This document shows, piece by piece, positions 44,052 to 51,706 of a DNA stretch of 64,000 bases. The translations under genes and the position numbers were made by a program. The first letter of the stretch is position 1; each line of letters begins with the position of its first letter. The DNA lies in contig NZ_GG657757.1 of NCBI RefSeq assembly GCF_000158955.1, forward strand, positions 5,502,314-5,566,313, read 5' to 3'. The notes beneath the pieces were generated by a model that saw only the letters and a program-made list of their open reading frames with translations, was not told the origin of the DNA and made no database searches. This DNA comes from Streptomyces viridochromogenes DSM 40736. GTDB taxonomy: Bacteria; Actinomycetota; Actinomycetes; Streptomycetales; Streptomycetaceae.

Positions 44052-45317
44052 ATGTCCCAACCGGAAGCGGGCCGAGGCGCCTCGGTGCGCCGCGTGCTCG
44101 CGGTGATCCCCGCGCGCGGCGGCTCCAAGGGCGTGCCCGCGAAGAACCTCCTGCCCGTCGGCGGCGTCCCGCTGGTGTCCCGCGCGGTGCGTGAGTGCCT
44201 CGCCTCCCGGCTGGTCACCGACGTCGTCGTCTCCACCGACGACCAGGCCATCGCCGCCGCCGCCCGCGAGGCCGGCGCGGAGATCGTGCTGCGCCCCGCC
44301 GCCATCGCCGGGGACACGGCGACCTCCGAGGCCGCGGTGCTGCACGCCATGGACGCCCACGAGGCCCTGCACGGGGCGCAGGTGGACGTGGTGCTGCTGG
44401 TGCAGTGCACCAGCCCGTTCATCATCCGCGAGGACGTGGACGGGGTCGTCGAGTCCATCGCGGAGAACGGCGCCGACACCGCGCTGACCGTGGCCCCGTT
44501 CCACGGCTTCGTGTGGCGCGACGCGGACGACGAGGTCACGGCCGGGAGCGTCGCGGAGTCCGACGCGGCCGTCGGCGGCGGCTACGGCATCAACCACGAC
44601 AAGTCCTTCCGCCCGCGCCGCCAGGACCGCCCCCAGGACTTCCTGGAGACCGGCGCCGTCTACGGCATGGACGCGCTCGGCTTCCGCAAGCACCAGCACC
44701 GCTTCTTCGGCCGCACGGAACTCGTGCGCACCGACCCCGCCCGGGTCCTGGAGATCGACGATCCGCACGACCTGGCCCGCGCCCGGGCCCTCGCCCCGCT
44801 CTTCGACGCGGAGCGCCCCGGCGCCCTCCCGACCGCCGACGACATCGACGCGGTCGTCCTCGACTTCGACGGCACCCAGACCGACGACCGGGTGCTCGTC
44901 GACTCCGACGGACGGGAGTTCGTCTCCGTGCACCGCGGGGACGGACTCGGCATCGCGGCCCTCCGCAGGAGCGGCCTCAACATGCTGATCCTGTCCACGG
45001 AACAGAACCCTGTGGTCGCCGCCCGGGCCCGGAAGCTCAAGCTCCCGGTGCTGCACGGCATCGACCGCAAGGACCTCGCGCTGAAGCAGTGGTGCGAGGA
45101 GCAGGGCATCGCGCCGGAGCGCGTGCTCTACGTCGGCAACGACGTCAATGACCTCCCGTGCTTCGCCCTCGTCGGCTGGCCCGTGGCGGTCGCGAGCGCC
45201 CACGACGTCGTGCGCGGCGCCGCACGCGCGGTCACCACCGTCCCCGGTGGCGACGGCGCGATCCGAGAGATCGCCAGCTGGATCCTCGGCCCCTCTCTCG
45301 ATTCCCTCACCAAGTAA
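44052..45317 (+). CDS. CMP-nonulosonate synthetase fused to HAD phosphatase
   Basis: A 421-residue two-domain enzyme. Residues 1-245 are an acylneuraminate cytidylyltransferase (VLAVIPARGGSKGVPAKNLL, the nucleotide-binding start; STDDQAIAAAA; LVQCTSPFIIREDV; LEIDDPHDLARA), which activates a sialic or Kdn-type sugar with CTP. Residues 255-421 are a HAD hydrolase of the KdsC class (AVVLDFDGTQTDD with the catalytic Asp pair, VGNDVNDLPCF), likely to remove the 9-phosphate of the sugar. Animal CMAS proteins have a related tail. ATG 44052 follows AAGGAG. The NeuB-type gene follows by 13 bases. The order synthase, phosphatase, activation fits a complete pathway to CMP-Kdn or CMP-sialate. Confidence 0.88.
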   Translation: MSQPEAGRGASVRRVLAVIPARGGSKGVPAKNLLPVGGVPLVSRAVRECLASRLVTDVVVSTDDQAIAAAAREAGAEIVLRPAAIAGDTATSEAAVLHAMDAHEALHGAQVDVVLLVQCTSPFIIREDVDGVVESIAENGADTALTVAPFHGFVWRDADDEVTAGSVAESDAAVGGGYGINHDKSFRPRRQDRPQDFLETGAVYGMDALGFRKHQHRFFGRTELVRTDPARVLEIDDPHDLARARALAPLFDAERPGALPTADDIDAVVLDFDGTQTDDRVLVDSDGREFVSVHRGDGLGIAALRRSGLNMLILSTEQNPVVAARARKLKLPVLHGIDRKDLALKQWCEEQGIAPERVLYVGNDVNDLPCFALVGWPVAVASAHDVVRGAARAVTTVPGGDGAIREIASWILGPSLDSLTK

Positions 45318-45330
45318 GGACATCTCTGCC

Positions 45331-46269
45331 ATGAGCACCAACTCCCGTATCCGCACCTTCGGTTCGCGCGAGGTCGGCCCGGGCCGTCCGGTCTACGTCT
45401 GCGGTGAGATCGGCATCAACCACAACGGCGAGCTCGAGAACGCCTTCAAGCTGATCGACGCCGCCGCCGAGGCCGGCTGCGACGCCGTCAAGTTCCAGAA
45501 GCGCACCCCGGAGATCTGCACCCCGCGCGACCAGTGGGACATCGAGCGCGACACCCCCTGGGGCCGGATGACCTACATCGACTACCGCCACCGCGTGGAG
45601 TTCGGTGAGGACGAGTACCGCGCGATCGACGACTACTGCAAGTCGAAGAACATCGACTGGTTCGCCTCCCCGTGGGACACCGAGGCCGTCGCCTTCCTGG
45701 AGAAGTTCGACGTCCCCGCCCACAAGGTCGCCTCCGCCTCCCTCACCGACGACGAGCTGCTGCGCTCCCTGCGCTCCACCGGCCGCGCGGTGATCCTCTC
45801 CACCGGCATGTCGACCCCGAAGCAGATCCGCCACGCGGTCGAGGTCCTCGGCTCGGACAACATCCTGATGTGCCACGCCACGTCGACCTACCCGGCCAAG
45901 GCCGAGGAGCTCAACCTGCGCGTCATCAACACCCTGCAGCAGGAGTACCCGAACGTCCCGATCGGCTACTCCGGTCACGAGACGGGTCTGCAGACCACCC
46001 TCGCCGCGGTCGCCCTGGGCGCCACCTTCGTCGAGCGTCACATCACCCTCGACCGCGCCATGTGGGGCTCGGACCAGGCCGCCTCCGTCGAGCCGCAGGG
46101 CCTCACCCGCCTCGTCCGTGACATCCGCACGATCGAGGCCTCCCTCGGCGACGGCGTGAAGAAGGTCTACGAGTCCGAGCTGGCCCCGATGAAGAAGCTG
46201 CGCCGCGTCACCGGTGTGGTCGCCGAGGCGGAGATCGCCGACGCGGCGGGCGAGCCGGTCGGCGTCTGA
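45331..46269 (+). CDS. NeuB-family nonulosonic acid synthase lacking the SAF domain
   Basis: A 312-residue TIM-barrel synthase condensing phosphoenolpyruvate with a hexose or hexosamine (phosphate) to a nine-carbon sugar acid. It shows VYVCGEIGINHNGELENAFKLI, CDAVKFQKRTPEI, GRAVILSTGMST, MCHATSTYPAKAEELNL and GYSGHETGLQTTLAAVALG. The length is 30-40 residues short of typical NeuB/NANS because the C-terminal antifreeze-like SAF domain is absent; the protein stops right after MKKLRRVTGVV. The HAD phosphatase next door suggests a 9-phosphate product, such as Kdn-9-phosphate from mannose-6-phosphate. ATG 45331 lies behind AAGGAC. The gene is cotranscribed with the CMP-synthetase. Confidence 0.85.
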   Translation: MSTNSRIRTFGSREVGPGRPVYVCGEIGINHNGELENAFKLIDAAAEAGCDAVKFQKRTPEICTPRDQWDIERDTPWGRMTYIDYRHRVEFGEDEYRAIDDYCKSKNIDWFASPWDTEAVAFLEKFDVPAHKVASASLTDDELLRSLRSTGRAVILSTGMSTPKQIRHAVEVLGSDNILMCHATSTYPAKAEELNLRVINTLQQEYPNVPIGYSGHETGLQTTLAAVALGATFVERHITLDRAMWGSDQAASVEPQGLTRLVRDIRTIEASLGDGVKKVYESELAPMKKLRRVTGVVAEAEIADAAGEPVGV

Positions 46270-46317
46270 GAGCACCCCTCCCCACACCCCCCCTTACGAC
46301 GGGACGGTCGTACGTCG

Positions 46318-47670
46318 ATGAGCCCCCGCGCCGGGAACGCCGGCCCCCACACTCTCGCGTTCGTCGAGAGTCCGGTACAGCTGCTGAACGTGCTGGAGTG
46401 GGCGCACACGCAAGCGCCCGGCGTGGGGCTCACCCTCGTGGTGCTGTCACCCGTCGACCCGATGACGCGTGGCCAGCTGCGGCGGATGTCCGACCTGGCC
46501 CGCGACGAGGGGCACGTGGTGCGCTGGGAGGAGGCGCGCGGCGGCCCGATGGCGCCCTTCCAGACCATCGGCGGCCTCACGGGCCTGCTCCGCAGGGCGC
46601 ACCGGGTGGTGCTGGGGGACCCCTTCTCCCGTTACGTGCAACTGCTGCTGACGATCACACGCGCCCGTGACCTCGTCGTCGTCGACGACGGCACGGCCAC
46701 GATGGAGTTCGTCGGCCAGCTGGCCCGGGGCGAGCGGCTGGTGCGCTGGCACCGCAAGGGCGGCCGCCCCGGCCCGCGGGACCTGATCTTCGCGCCCGTG
46801 TCCTCCTCGGCCCGCCGCCGGCTGACCCCCGGAGGCAAGCGCCGAGTCGAGGTCTTCTCGTCCATGCCGGTGCAGGACACCCCGGCGGGTGTCACCGTCA
46901 CCGCCAACGACTTCGCCTGGACCCGGTCCCGCTTCGGCCCGCCCCGCATCACCAAAGGCGCCGACATGGTCGGTACGTCCCTGGTGGAGACGGGTGTCGT
47001 GGACGACGACCGCTACCTCGAGGCCGTCCGCGCCCTGGCCGCGACCCACGGCGCCACCCGCTACTTCGCACACCGCCGCGAGAGCCCGACGAAGCTGCAC
47101 CGCCTCGCGGTCGAGACGGGCCTGGAGATCGTCCGCCCCGAACTCCCCCTCGAACTGATCGCCCGCCGAGGCCCCATCGGCCGGATGATCCTCAGCTTTC
47201 CGTCCACGGTCGTGCACACCCTGCCGCTGGCCCTGTCCGGCACGGAGGTCCGCGTCGCGGTCTGCGACATCGACCCGGCATGGCTGACCGAACACGCTTC
47301 ACCCCGGGCCCAGGGATTCCTCTCGGGGGTCACGGGGACGGCGCGGGACGTGCACCGGTTGTCGACGGTGGACTCGGCGCCTCCTGTGGCTCCGGCCTCT
47401 TCGCCGGATCCGGCCCCTTCGGCGGATCCGGCGGACCCGGCGGGTCCGGATGGCCCGGCGGGTCCGGGGAAGATCACGGGCACGACGGGCGCGACAAGCG
47501 CGACAGGCGCGACCGGGACGGCGGGCTCGCCACGACCGGCTGGTTCGCCACGACCGGCTGGTTCGCCAAGGTCGGCTGGTTCGCCAGGGTCGACCGGTTC
47601 AGCCGGTTCGACCGGTTCGGCGAGCATGGCCGGCCCGGCGGGTGCCGCGGGCGTGGTGGCCGCGGGGTAG
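46318..47670 (+). CDS. Polysialyltransferase-like glycosyltransferase with collagen-like tail
   Basis: A 450-residue protein. Residues 1-345 show a GT52-like sialyl or polysialyltransferase pattern (TLAFVESPVQLLNVLEWAH at the start, DLVVVDDGTATM, and the conserved FSSMPV and SFPSTVVHTLPLAL blocks). It probably adds CMP-activated sugar to the polymer. Residues 346-450 are a low-complexity tail with Gly at every third or so position (GPAGPGKITGTTGATSATG, then GSPRPAGSPRPAGSPRSAG), encoded by 18-bp repeats, resembling a collagen-like sequence; no signal peptide is present, so it would be cytoplasmic. The start lies 48 bases behind the NeuB gene. Confidence 0.75.
   Translation: MSPRAGNAGPHTLAFVESPVQLLNVLEWAHTQAPGVGLTLVVLSPVDPMTRGQLRRMSDLARDEGHVVRWEEARGGPMAPFQTIGGLTGLLRRAHRVVLGDPFSRYVQLLLTITRARDLVVVDDGTATMEFVGQLARGERLVRWHRKGGRPGPRDLIFAPVSSSARRRLTPGGKRRVEVFSSMPVQDTPAGVTVTANDFAWTRSRFGPPRITKGADMVGTSLVETGVVDDDRYLEAVRALAATHGATRYFAHRRESPTKLHRLAVETGLEIVRPELPLELIARRGPIGRMILSFPSTVVHTLPLALSGTEVRVAVCDIDPAWLTEHASPRAQGFLSGVTGTARDVHRLSTVDSAPPVAPASSPDPAPSADPADPAGPDGPAGPGKITGTTGATSATGATGTAGSPRPAGSPRPAGSPRSAGSPGSTGSAGSTGSASMAGPAGAAGVVAAG
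47521..47609 (+). repeat. 18-bp tandem repeat encoding the collagen-like tail
   Basis: Units at about 47520, 47538, 47556, 47574 and 47592 follow ggctggttcgccacgacc with drift (gaccggttcagccggttc at the end). The array encodes a 6-residue AGSPRP-like repeat. The 3' side is less regular. Confidence 0.82.
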
Positions 47671-47889
47671 TGACCTGAGTCAGAGACCCTGTCGTCGGAT
47701 CGGCGGCCGTCAGCCGGATGCCGTGCGGCCGCCGGGTCCGGCCGGGCCTGCTGGAGTCCGGCCTCCGGCACGCCGGGCAGCTCGCGAGAACTACCCGAAA
47801 ATCTCCGGCTCAGGTCCTGGAGCCCGTCCAGCAGCTCCCCGCCTGCTCCGCGACGCCCGGCACGCACGCTCGCAGAAGCCCCCTCGATG

Positions 47890-48576
47890 TCACTCAGGTC
47901 CGGCGACCACCGCCGGCCTGCGGGCCAGCAAGAAGGTGCGAGGACGCTTCTCCCCGTCCACGGCCTCGCGCAGCACACAGGCGTGCAGCTCCAGTCCGGC
48001 CCGCGTGAAGTGGGACGCGACGGTGTCCGGGGTGCGCCAGTAGTAGTCGAGAGAGATCTCCTGCCCGAAGCGCTCCGTGAGCCGTTCATGACCGTCCACG
48101 TCACCGGACTGGAAGCCCAGCAGCACGGGCGCGCCCGGCACCAGCACACGGTGGAACTCGGCGAAGACCGCGGGCAGCTGGTCGTCCGGCACATGAATGA
48201 TCGAGTAGAGCGCGACGATGCCGCCGAGCGTCTCGTCCGGCAGGTCCAGGGCCGTCATCGAACCGACGTGGAACCGCAGCTCCGGGTGCTCCCGGCGGGC
48301 CAGGGCCACCATGCGGGGAGAGACGTCCACCCCGAAGACCGGCAGCCCGAACGCGTGCAGCCGCGCCGCCACGTGTCCGGGGCCGCTGCCGAGGTCGGCG
48401 ACCGGGGGCTGCTTCGGCGCCCCGGCGGCCCGGACCATGTCCACGAAGGCCGTGAGGAGGGCCCGCTCCAGAGGTCTGCCCGCCAGGCTGTCGGGGAACT
48501 CGGCGGCGTAGGCCTCGGCGATGGCGTCGTACGAGGCCTGGGTTGCGTGAAGGAACTCGGGGGAGTCTGCGCGCAC
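47890..48576 (-). CDS. SAM-dependent methyltransferase (small-molecule type)
   Basis: A 228-residue class I methyltransferase of the Methyltransf_25/11 type: motif I PPVADLGSGPGHVAARL, the acidic residue in VFGVDVSPRMVALARREH, and GGIVALYSIIHVPDDQLPAVFAEFHRVLVPG for the post-III part. No membrane segment. ATG 48576 has only a weak ribosome binding site (purine-rich, near start). It converges on the wall polymer cluster and may or may not belong to it, since small methyltransferases of this type act on many metabolites. A 219-base gap separating it from the polymer gene at 47670 holds no gene I can support. Confidence 0.8.
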   Translation of the reverse strand: MRADSPEFLHATQASYDAIAEAYAAEFPDSLAGRPLERALLTAFVDMVRAAGAPKQPPVADLGSGPGHVAARLHAFGLPVFGVDVSPRMVALARREHPELRFHVGSMTALDLPDETLGGIVALYSIIHVPDDQLPAVFAEFHRVLVPGAPVLLGFQSGDVDGHERLTERFGQEISLDYYWRTPDTVASHFTRAGLELHACVLREAVDGEKRPRTFLLARRPAVVAGPE

Positions 48577-48862
48577 CCGCGCACACTATCGGTGGCGCGC
48601 GTCCGGCAGGCGAACGGGCCAGCGTTCCCCGCGCGGGGCGTGGTATCCGTGGAGGAGGATGGTTGGATACCGGAGCGATGACGGAGGTGTGGCCGATGTC
48701 ACACTCTGGGGGGTGTGGTGACCAGCGCGGCCTAAAAGGCAGGCAGCTTACCCATCTCATTTGATAGCTATGCGCCCGGCGGCCATATTTTCTTCCCCTA
48801 ACGGGTTGAAGTTTTGTTGATCGAGGGTCAGCCGGCCGCCCTGGCGCCCTACCCTTCAGAGG
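48577..48862. other. Divergent intergenic region upstream of the M20 amidohydrolase, no gene seen
   Basis: About 285 bases with an AT-richer core at 48750-48820 (catctcatttgatagctatg, ccatattttcttcccc), probably promoter DNA. A small hairpin ACCCT-TCAG-AGGGT at 48851-48864 abuts the start of the rightward gene and may affect its translation. No coding sequence can be supported. Confidence 0.4.
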
Positions 48863-50107
48863 GTGAAGCAATTGATGTCACTGGAGTCCGAGGTCGATCT
48901 TCCCGGGGGAGCCGTGCTTCCCGGTGCGCTGCCCGACGTTCTGCGGGCCGAGCTCATCGCGTTCCGACGCGACATGCACATGCACCCGGAGCTGGGCAAC
49001 CAGGAGTTCCGCACCACAGCCGCGATCAAGGAGCGGCTGGAGAGGGTGGGGCTCAAGCCGCGCGTCCTCCCCGTCGGGACCGGACTCGTCTGTGACATCG
49101 GCGTAGCGGGTGAGCAGTGGGACGGGGGGCCCAGCATGCTCGCGCTGCGGGCCGACATCGACGGCCTGCCCATCCCCGACACCAAGGCCGACTGCCCGTA
49201 CCGCTCGACCGTGCCCGACCGTGCGCACGCCTGCGGCCACGACGTGCACACCACGGTCGTCCTCGGCGCCGGCCTCGTCCTCGCCGAACTGCACAAGCAG
49301 GGCCTGCTGCCCCGCCCCGTCCGGCTGATCTTCCAGCCTGCCGAGGAGGTGCTGCCGGGCGGCGCCGCCGACGCCATCAAGGGCGGGGCGCTGGAAGGGG
49401 TCGGCGCGATCATCGCCGTGCACTGCGACCCCCGGGTGGACGCGGGGCAGATCGGACTCCGCGAGGGGCCCATCACCTCCGCCTGCGACCGGCTGGAGAT
49501 CGCCCTGAACGGCCCGGGCGGCCACACGGCACGCCCCCACCTGACGACCGACCTGGTCACCGCGGCCGCCCGTGTCGTCACCGACGTACCCGCCCTGGTC
49601 GGCCGCCGCTTCGACAGCCGGAGCGGACTCGCCATCACCTGGGGCCGCGTCGAGTCGGGGCACGCGCCCAACGTGATCCCGCAGCACGCCGAACTCTCCG
49701 GCACCGTGCGGTGCCTCGACATCGACGCGTGGCGGCAGGCGCCCGACGTCGTGGTCGGCGCGATCGACGAGATCGCCAACCTCTACCGCGCCAAGTCGGA
49801 GATCAACTACGTGCGGGGGGTCCCGCCCGTCGTCAACGAGCCCGGCGTGACCGAGCTCCTGCGGGACGCCATGATCGCCCGGCGCGGCGTCGACTCCGTG
49901 GTGGGCACCGAGCAGAGCCTCGGCGGCGAGGACTTCTCCTGGTACCTGGAACACGTCCCCGGCGCCATGGCCCGCCTGGGCGTGCGCACCCCGGGCGAAC
50001 TCCACGTCCGCGACCTCCACCAGGGCGACTTCGACGTGGACGAGTCCGCGATCTCGGTAGGAGTGGAACTCTTCACAGCCGCAGCCCTGGTCAACGGCCT
50101 CCGCTAG
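48863..50107 (+). CDS. M20-family N-acyl amino acid amidohydrolase (HipO/AmhX type)
   Basis: A 414-residue zinc hydrolase of the M20D group that splits N-acyl or N-aminoacyl amino acids or related amides. Metal and active-site motifs are visible: FRRDMHMHPELGNQE, DRAHACGHDVHTTVVLGAG, RLIFQPAEEVLPGGAADAI, and EQSLGGEDFSWYLEHVPG for the last metal-site His. Start uncertain between GTG 48863 and ATG 48875, both near a hairpin; 48863 is used. It precedes the nucleoside transporter gene set but is separated by 285 bases with a hairpin, so it is a separate unit. The substrate is unknown. Confidence 0.88.
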   Translation: MKQLMSLESEVDLPGGAVLPGALPDVLRAELIAFRRDMHMHPELGNQEFRTTAAIKERLERVGLKPRVLPVGTGLVCDIGVAGEQWDGGPSMLALRADIDGLPIPDTKADCPYRSTVPDRAHACGHDVHTTVVLGAGLVLAELHKQGLLPRPVRLIFQPAEEVLPGGAADAIKGGALEGVGAIIAVHCDPRVDAGQIGLREGPITSACDRLEIALNGPGGHTARPHLTTDLVTAAARVVTDVPALVGRRFDSRSGLAITWGRVESGHAPNVIPQHAELSGTVRCLDIDAWRQAPDVVVGAIDEIANLYRAKSEINYVRGVPPVVNEPGVTELLRDAMIARRGVDSVVGTEQSLGGEDFSWYLEHVPGAMARLGVRTPGELHVRDLHQGDFDVDESAISVGVELFTAAALVNGLR

Positions 50108-50205
50108 CCCAGCCCCCAGCCCAGGCTCCAACTGCGTGCCAGGCCCGGCCCCCGGCCCCCGGAAAAGACTTCGTTTCCCCGCCCCGCTCCCGTCCCCGAG
50201 AGAGC

Positions 50206-50222
50206 GGGGCGCGGTGCGCCCC
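50206..50222. terminator. Hairpin behind the M20 amidohydrolase gene
   Basis: GGGGCGC-ggt-GCGCCCC, a perfect 7-bp stem with a 3-base loop, 99 bases behind the stop. Possible terminator. Confidence 0.5.
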
Positions 50223-50325
50223 GACCGCACCCTTTCGGCCCCGTTCGAGCCCGCCGTTCACACCGGCGTAACCGGCCATCGGCACGAATGGATAACGCAC
50301 TCCTGTGACCCGTTCCCAAGGGGTT

Positions 50326-50340
50326 TCTACGCGCGTTAAT
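50326..50340. promoter_or_regulatory. TCTACGCGCGTTAAT element, copy 1
   Basis: TCTACGCGCGTTAAT lies 53 bases before the first BMP lipoprotein gene. The same 15 bases recur before the second BMP gene, and a related perfect palindrome CTACGCGCGTAG lies before the ATPase gene. The core is CTACGC/GCGTWG around a CG centre, in the style of LacI- or GntR-family operators. Probable common control site for the nucleoside uptake system. Confidence 0.7.
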
Positions 50341-50392
50341 GTGCGCCGCACCGAGCACCCACTGCGGGTCTTTGGAGAATGGGGAACTTCAG

Positions 50393-51439
50393 ATGCGTCG
50401 GATTTCCAAACTGACCCGTGTCGCGGTGGGGGTCGCGTCGCTGGGGCTCGTCGCCACGGCCTGTGGCAGCACCAGCGGTGAGAGTGGCGACAGCGGCGAC
50501 AAGAACGACCGTGGCGTCGCCATCGCGTACGACGTCGGCGGCAAGGGCGACCAGTCCTTCAACGACGCCGCCTACGCCGGGCTGACGAAGGCCAAGGGCG
50601 AGTACGGCTACAAGACGGCCGACATCGAGCCCACCGAGGGCGAGACCGACGCCGACAAGGAGCAGCGCCTGGCCTCCCTGGCCAAGCAGGGTTACAACCC
50701 TGTCATAGGCATCGGCTACGCCTACGGCCCGGCGATGAAGGCCGTCGCCGCCAAGTACCCGAAGACCAGCTTCGGCATCGTGGACTTCGTGGTCGACAGC
50801 AAGAACGTCGCCTCCCTCGTCTTCGCCGAGGAGCAGGCTTCGTACCTGGCCGGTGTCGCCGCCGCCAAGAGCACCAAGTCGAAGGTCGTCGGCTTCGTGG
50901 GCGGTGTGGACATCCCGCTGATCCACAAGTTCGAGGCCGGCTACAAGCAGGGCGTCCAGGACACCGACCCCAAGGTCAAGGTCGTGTCGCAGTACCTGAC
51001 GCAGACGGCCGAGGAGGGCGGCTTCGCCAGCCCCGACAAGGGCAAGGCCGCTGCCGAGGGCCAGATCGAGAAGAAGGCCGACGTGGTCTACGCGGCCGCC
51101 GGCCTGTCCGGGCAGGGCGTCATCGAGGCCGCCGCCAAGGCGAAGGTCTGGGCGATCGGCGTCGACTCCGACCAGTACAAGCAGGCCGCCCTCGCGAAGT
51201 ACAAGAACTCCATCCTCACCAGCGCCCTCAAGGACGTCGGCGGCGCGGTCTACGCGCTCTCCAAGTCGGTCCACGACGGCAAGCCGCTGACCGGCACCCA
51301 GACCTTCGACCTCAAGGTCAACGGCGTCGGCCTCTCCGAGTCGAACCCGGAGTACGCCAAGGTTCCGGGCCTCGCGGACGCCGTGAAGAAGGCCAAGGAA
51401 GGCATCACCGACGGCACCATCAAGGTCAAGACCGAGTAG
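50393..51439 (+). CDS. BMP-family (PnrA-like) nucleoside-binding lipoprotein, first copy
   Basis: A 348-residue extracytoplasmic substrate-binding lipoprotein of the BMP family, which presents purine or pyrimidine nucleosides to an ABC transporter. Signal peptide with lipobox ATAC, then a spacer and IAYDVGGKGDQSFNDAAYAGL, the family N-terminal block; later YLAGVAAAKSTKSKVVGFVGG and VYAAAGLSGQGVIEAA. It is highly similar to the next gene, so the two arose by tandem duplication. ATG 50393 follows GGAGAATGGGG. It has its own upstream element and a hairpin behind it, so it is transcribed separately from its paralogue. Confidence 0.93.
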   Translation: MRRISKLTRVAVGVASLGLVATACGSTSGESGDSGDKNDRGVAIAYDVGGKGDQSFNDAAYAGLTKAKGEYGYKTADIEPTEGETDADKEQRLASLAKQGYNPVIGIGYAYGPAMKAVAAKYPKTSFGIVDFVVDSKNVASLVFAEEQASYLAGVAAAKSTKSKVVGFVGGVDIPLIHKFEAGYKQGVQDTDPKVKVVSQYLTQTAEEGGFASPDKGKAAAEGQIEKKADVVYAAAGLSGQGVIEAAAKAKVWAIGVDSDQYKQAALAKYKNSILTSALKDVGGAVYALSKSVHDGKPLTGTQTFDLKVNGVGLSESNPEYAKVPGLADAVKKAKEGITDGTIKVKTE

Positions 51440-51465
51440 CGGCAGCGGTCGCACAGCAGGTGAGG

Positions 51466-51492
51466 CGGGCGGGCACCCACGGTGCCCGCCCG
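51466..51492 (+). terminator. Hairpin terminator behind the first BMP gene
   Basis: CGGGCGGGCACC-cac-GGTGCCCGCCCG, a perfect 12-bp stem with a 3-base loop, 26 bases behind the stop. It separates the two BMP units. Confidence 0.85.
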
Positions 51493-51622
51493 TCTCGCGC
51501 TTCCCGGGCCCGGATCACCCAGCGCCACCCTCCGTTCGCGGTCGGCAACGCCCCGGCCGGGACGCGGTACTGGCTTGGGCACGGGCGCATAACAAGGTGG
51601 ACAGAAGGGGTTTTCAGGCAGG

Positions 51623-51637
51623 TCTACGCGCGTTAAT
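51623..51637. promoter_or_regulatory. TCTACGCGCGTTAAT element, copy 2
   Basis: Exact copy of the 15-base element before the second BMP gene, 70 bases upstream of its ATG. Flanking sequence differs, so it is not merely leftover of the duplication, although AAGGGGTTT also precedes both copies. Confidence 0.7.
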
Positions 51638-51706
51638 CTGCGGCGAAACCAGCGCCGAAGCTGTCCAGCTGTCCATCCGGCGCTTGTACGACAGGAGCAC
51701 TCACAC

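Noticed and set aside
47671-47889. Possible remnant of a gene between the glycosyltransferase and the methyltransferase
   Set aside because: One reverse frame is open over about 90 codons and looks mildly protein-like (LLDGLQDLSRRFSG), but no family, start or ribosome binding site could be seen.
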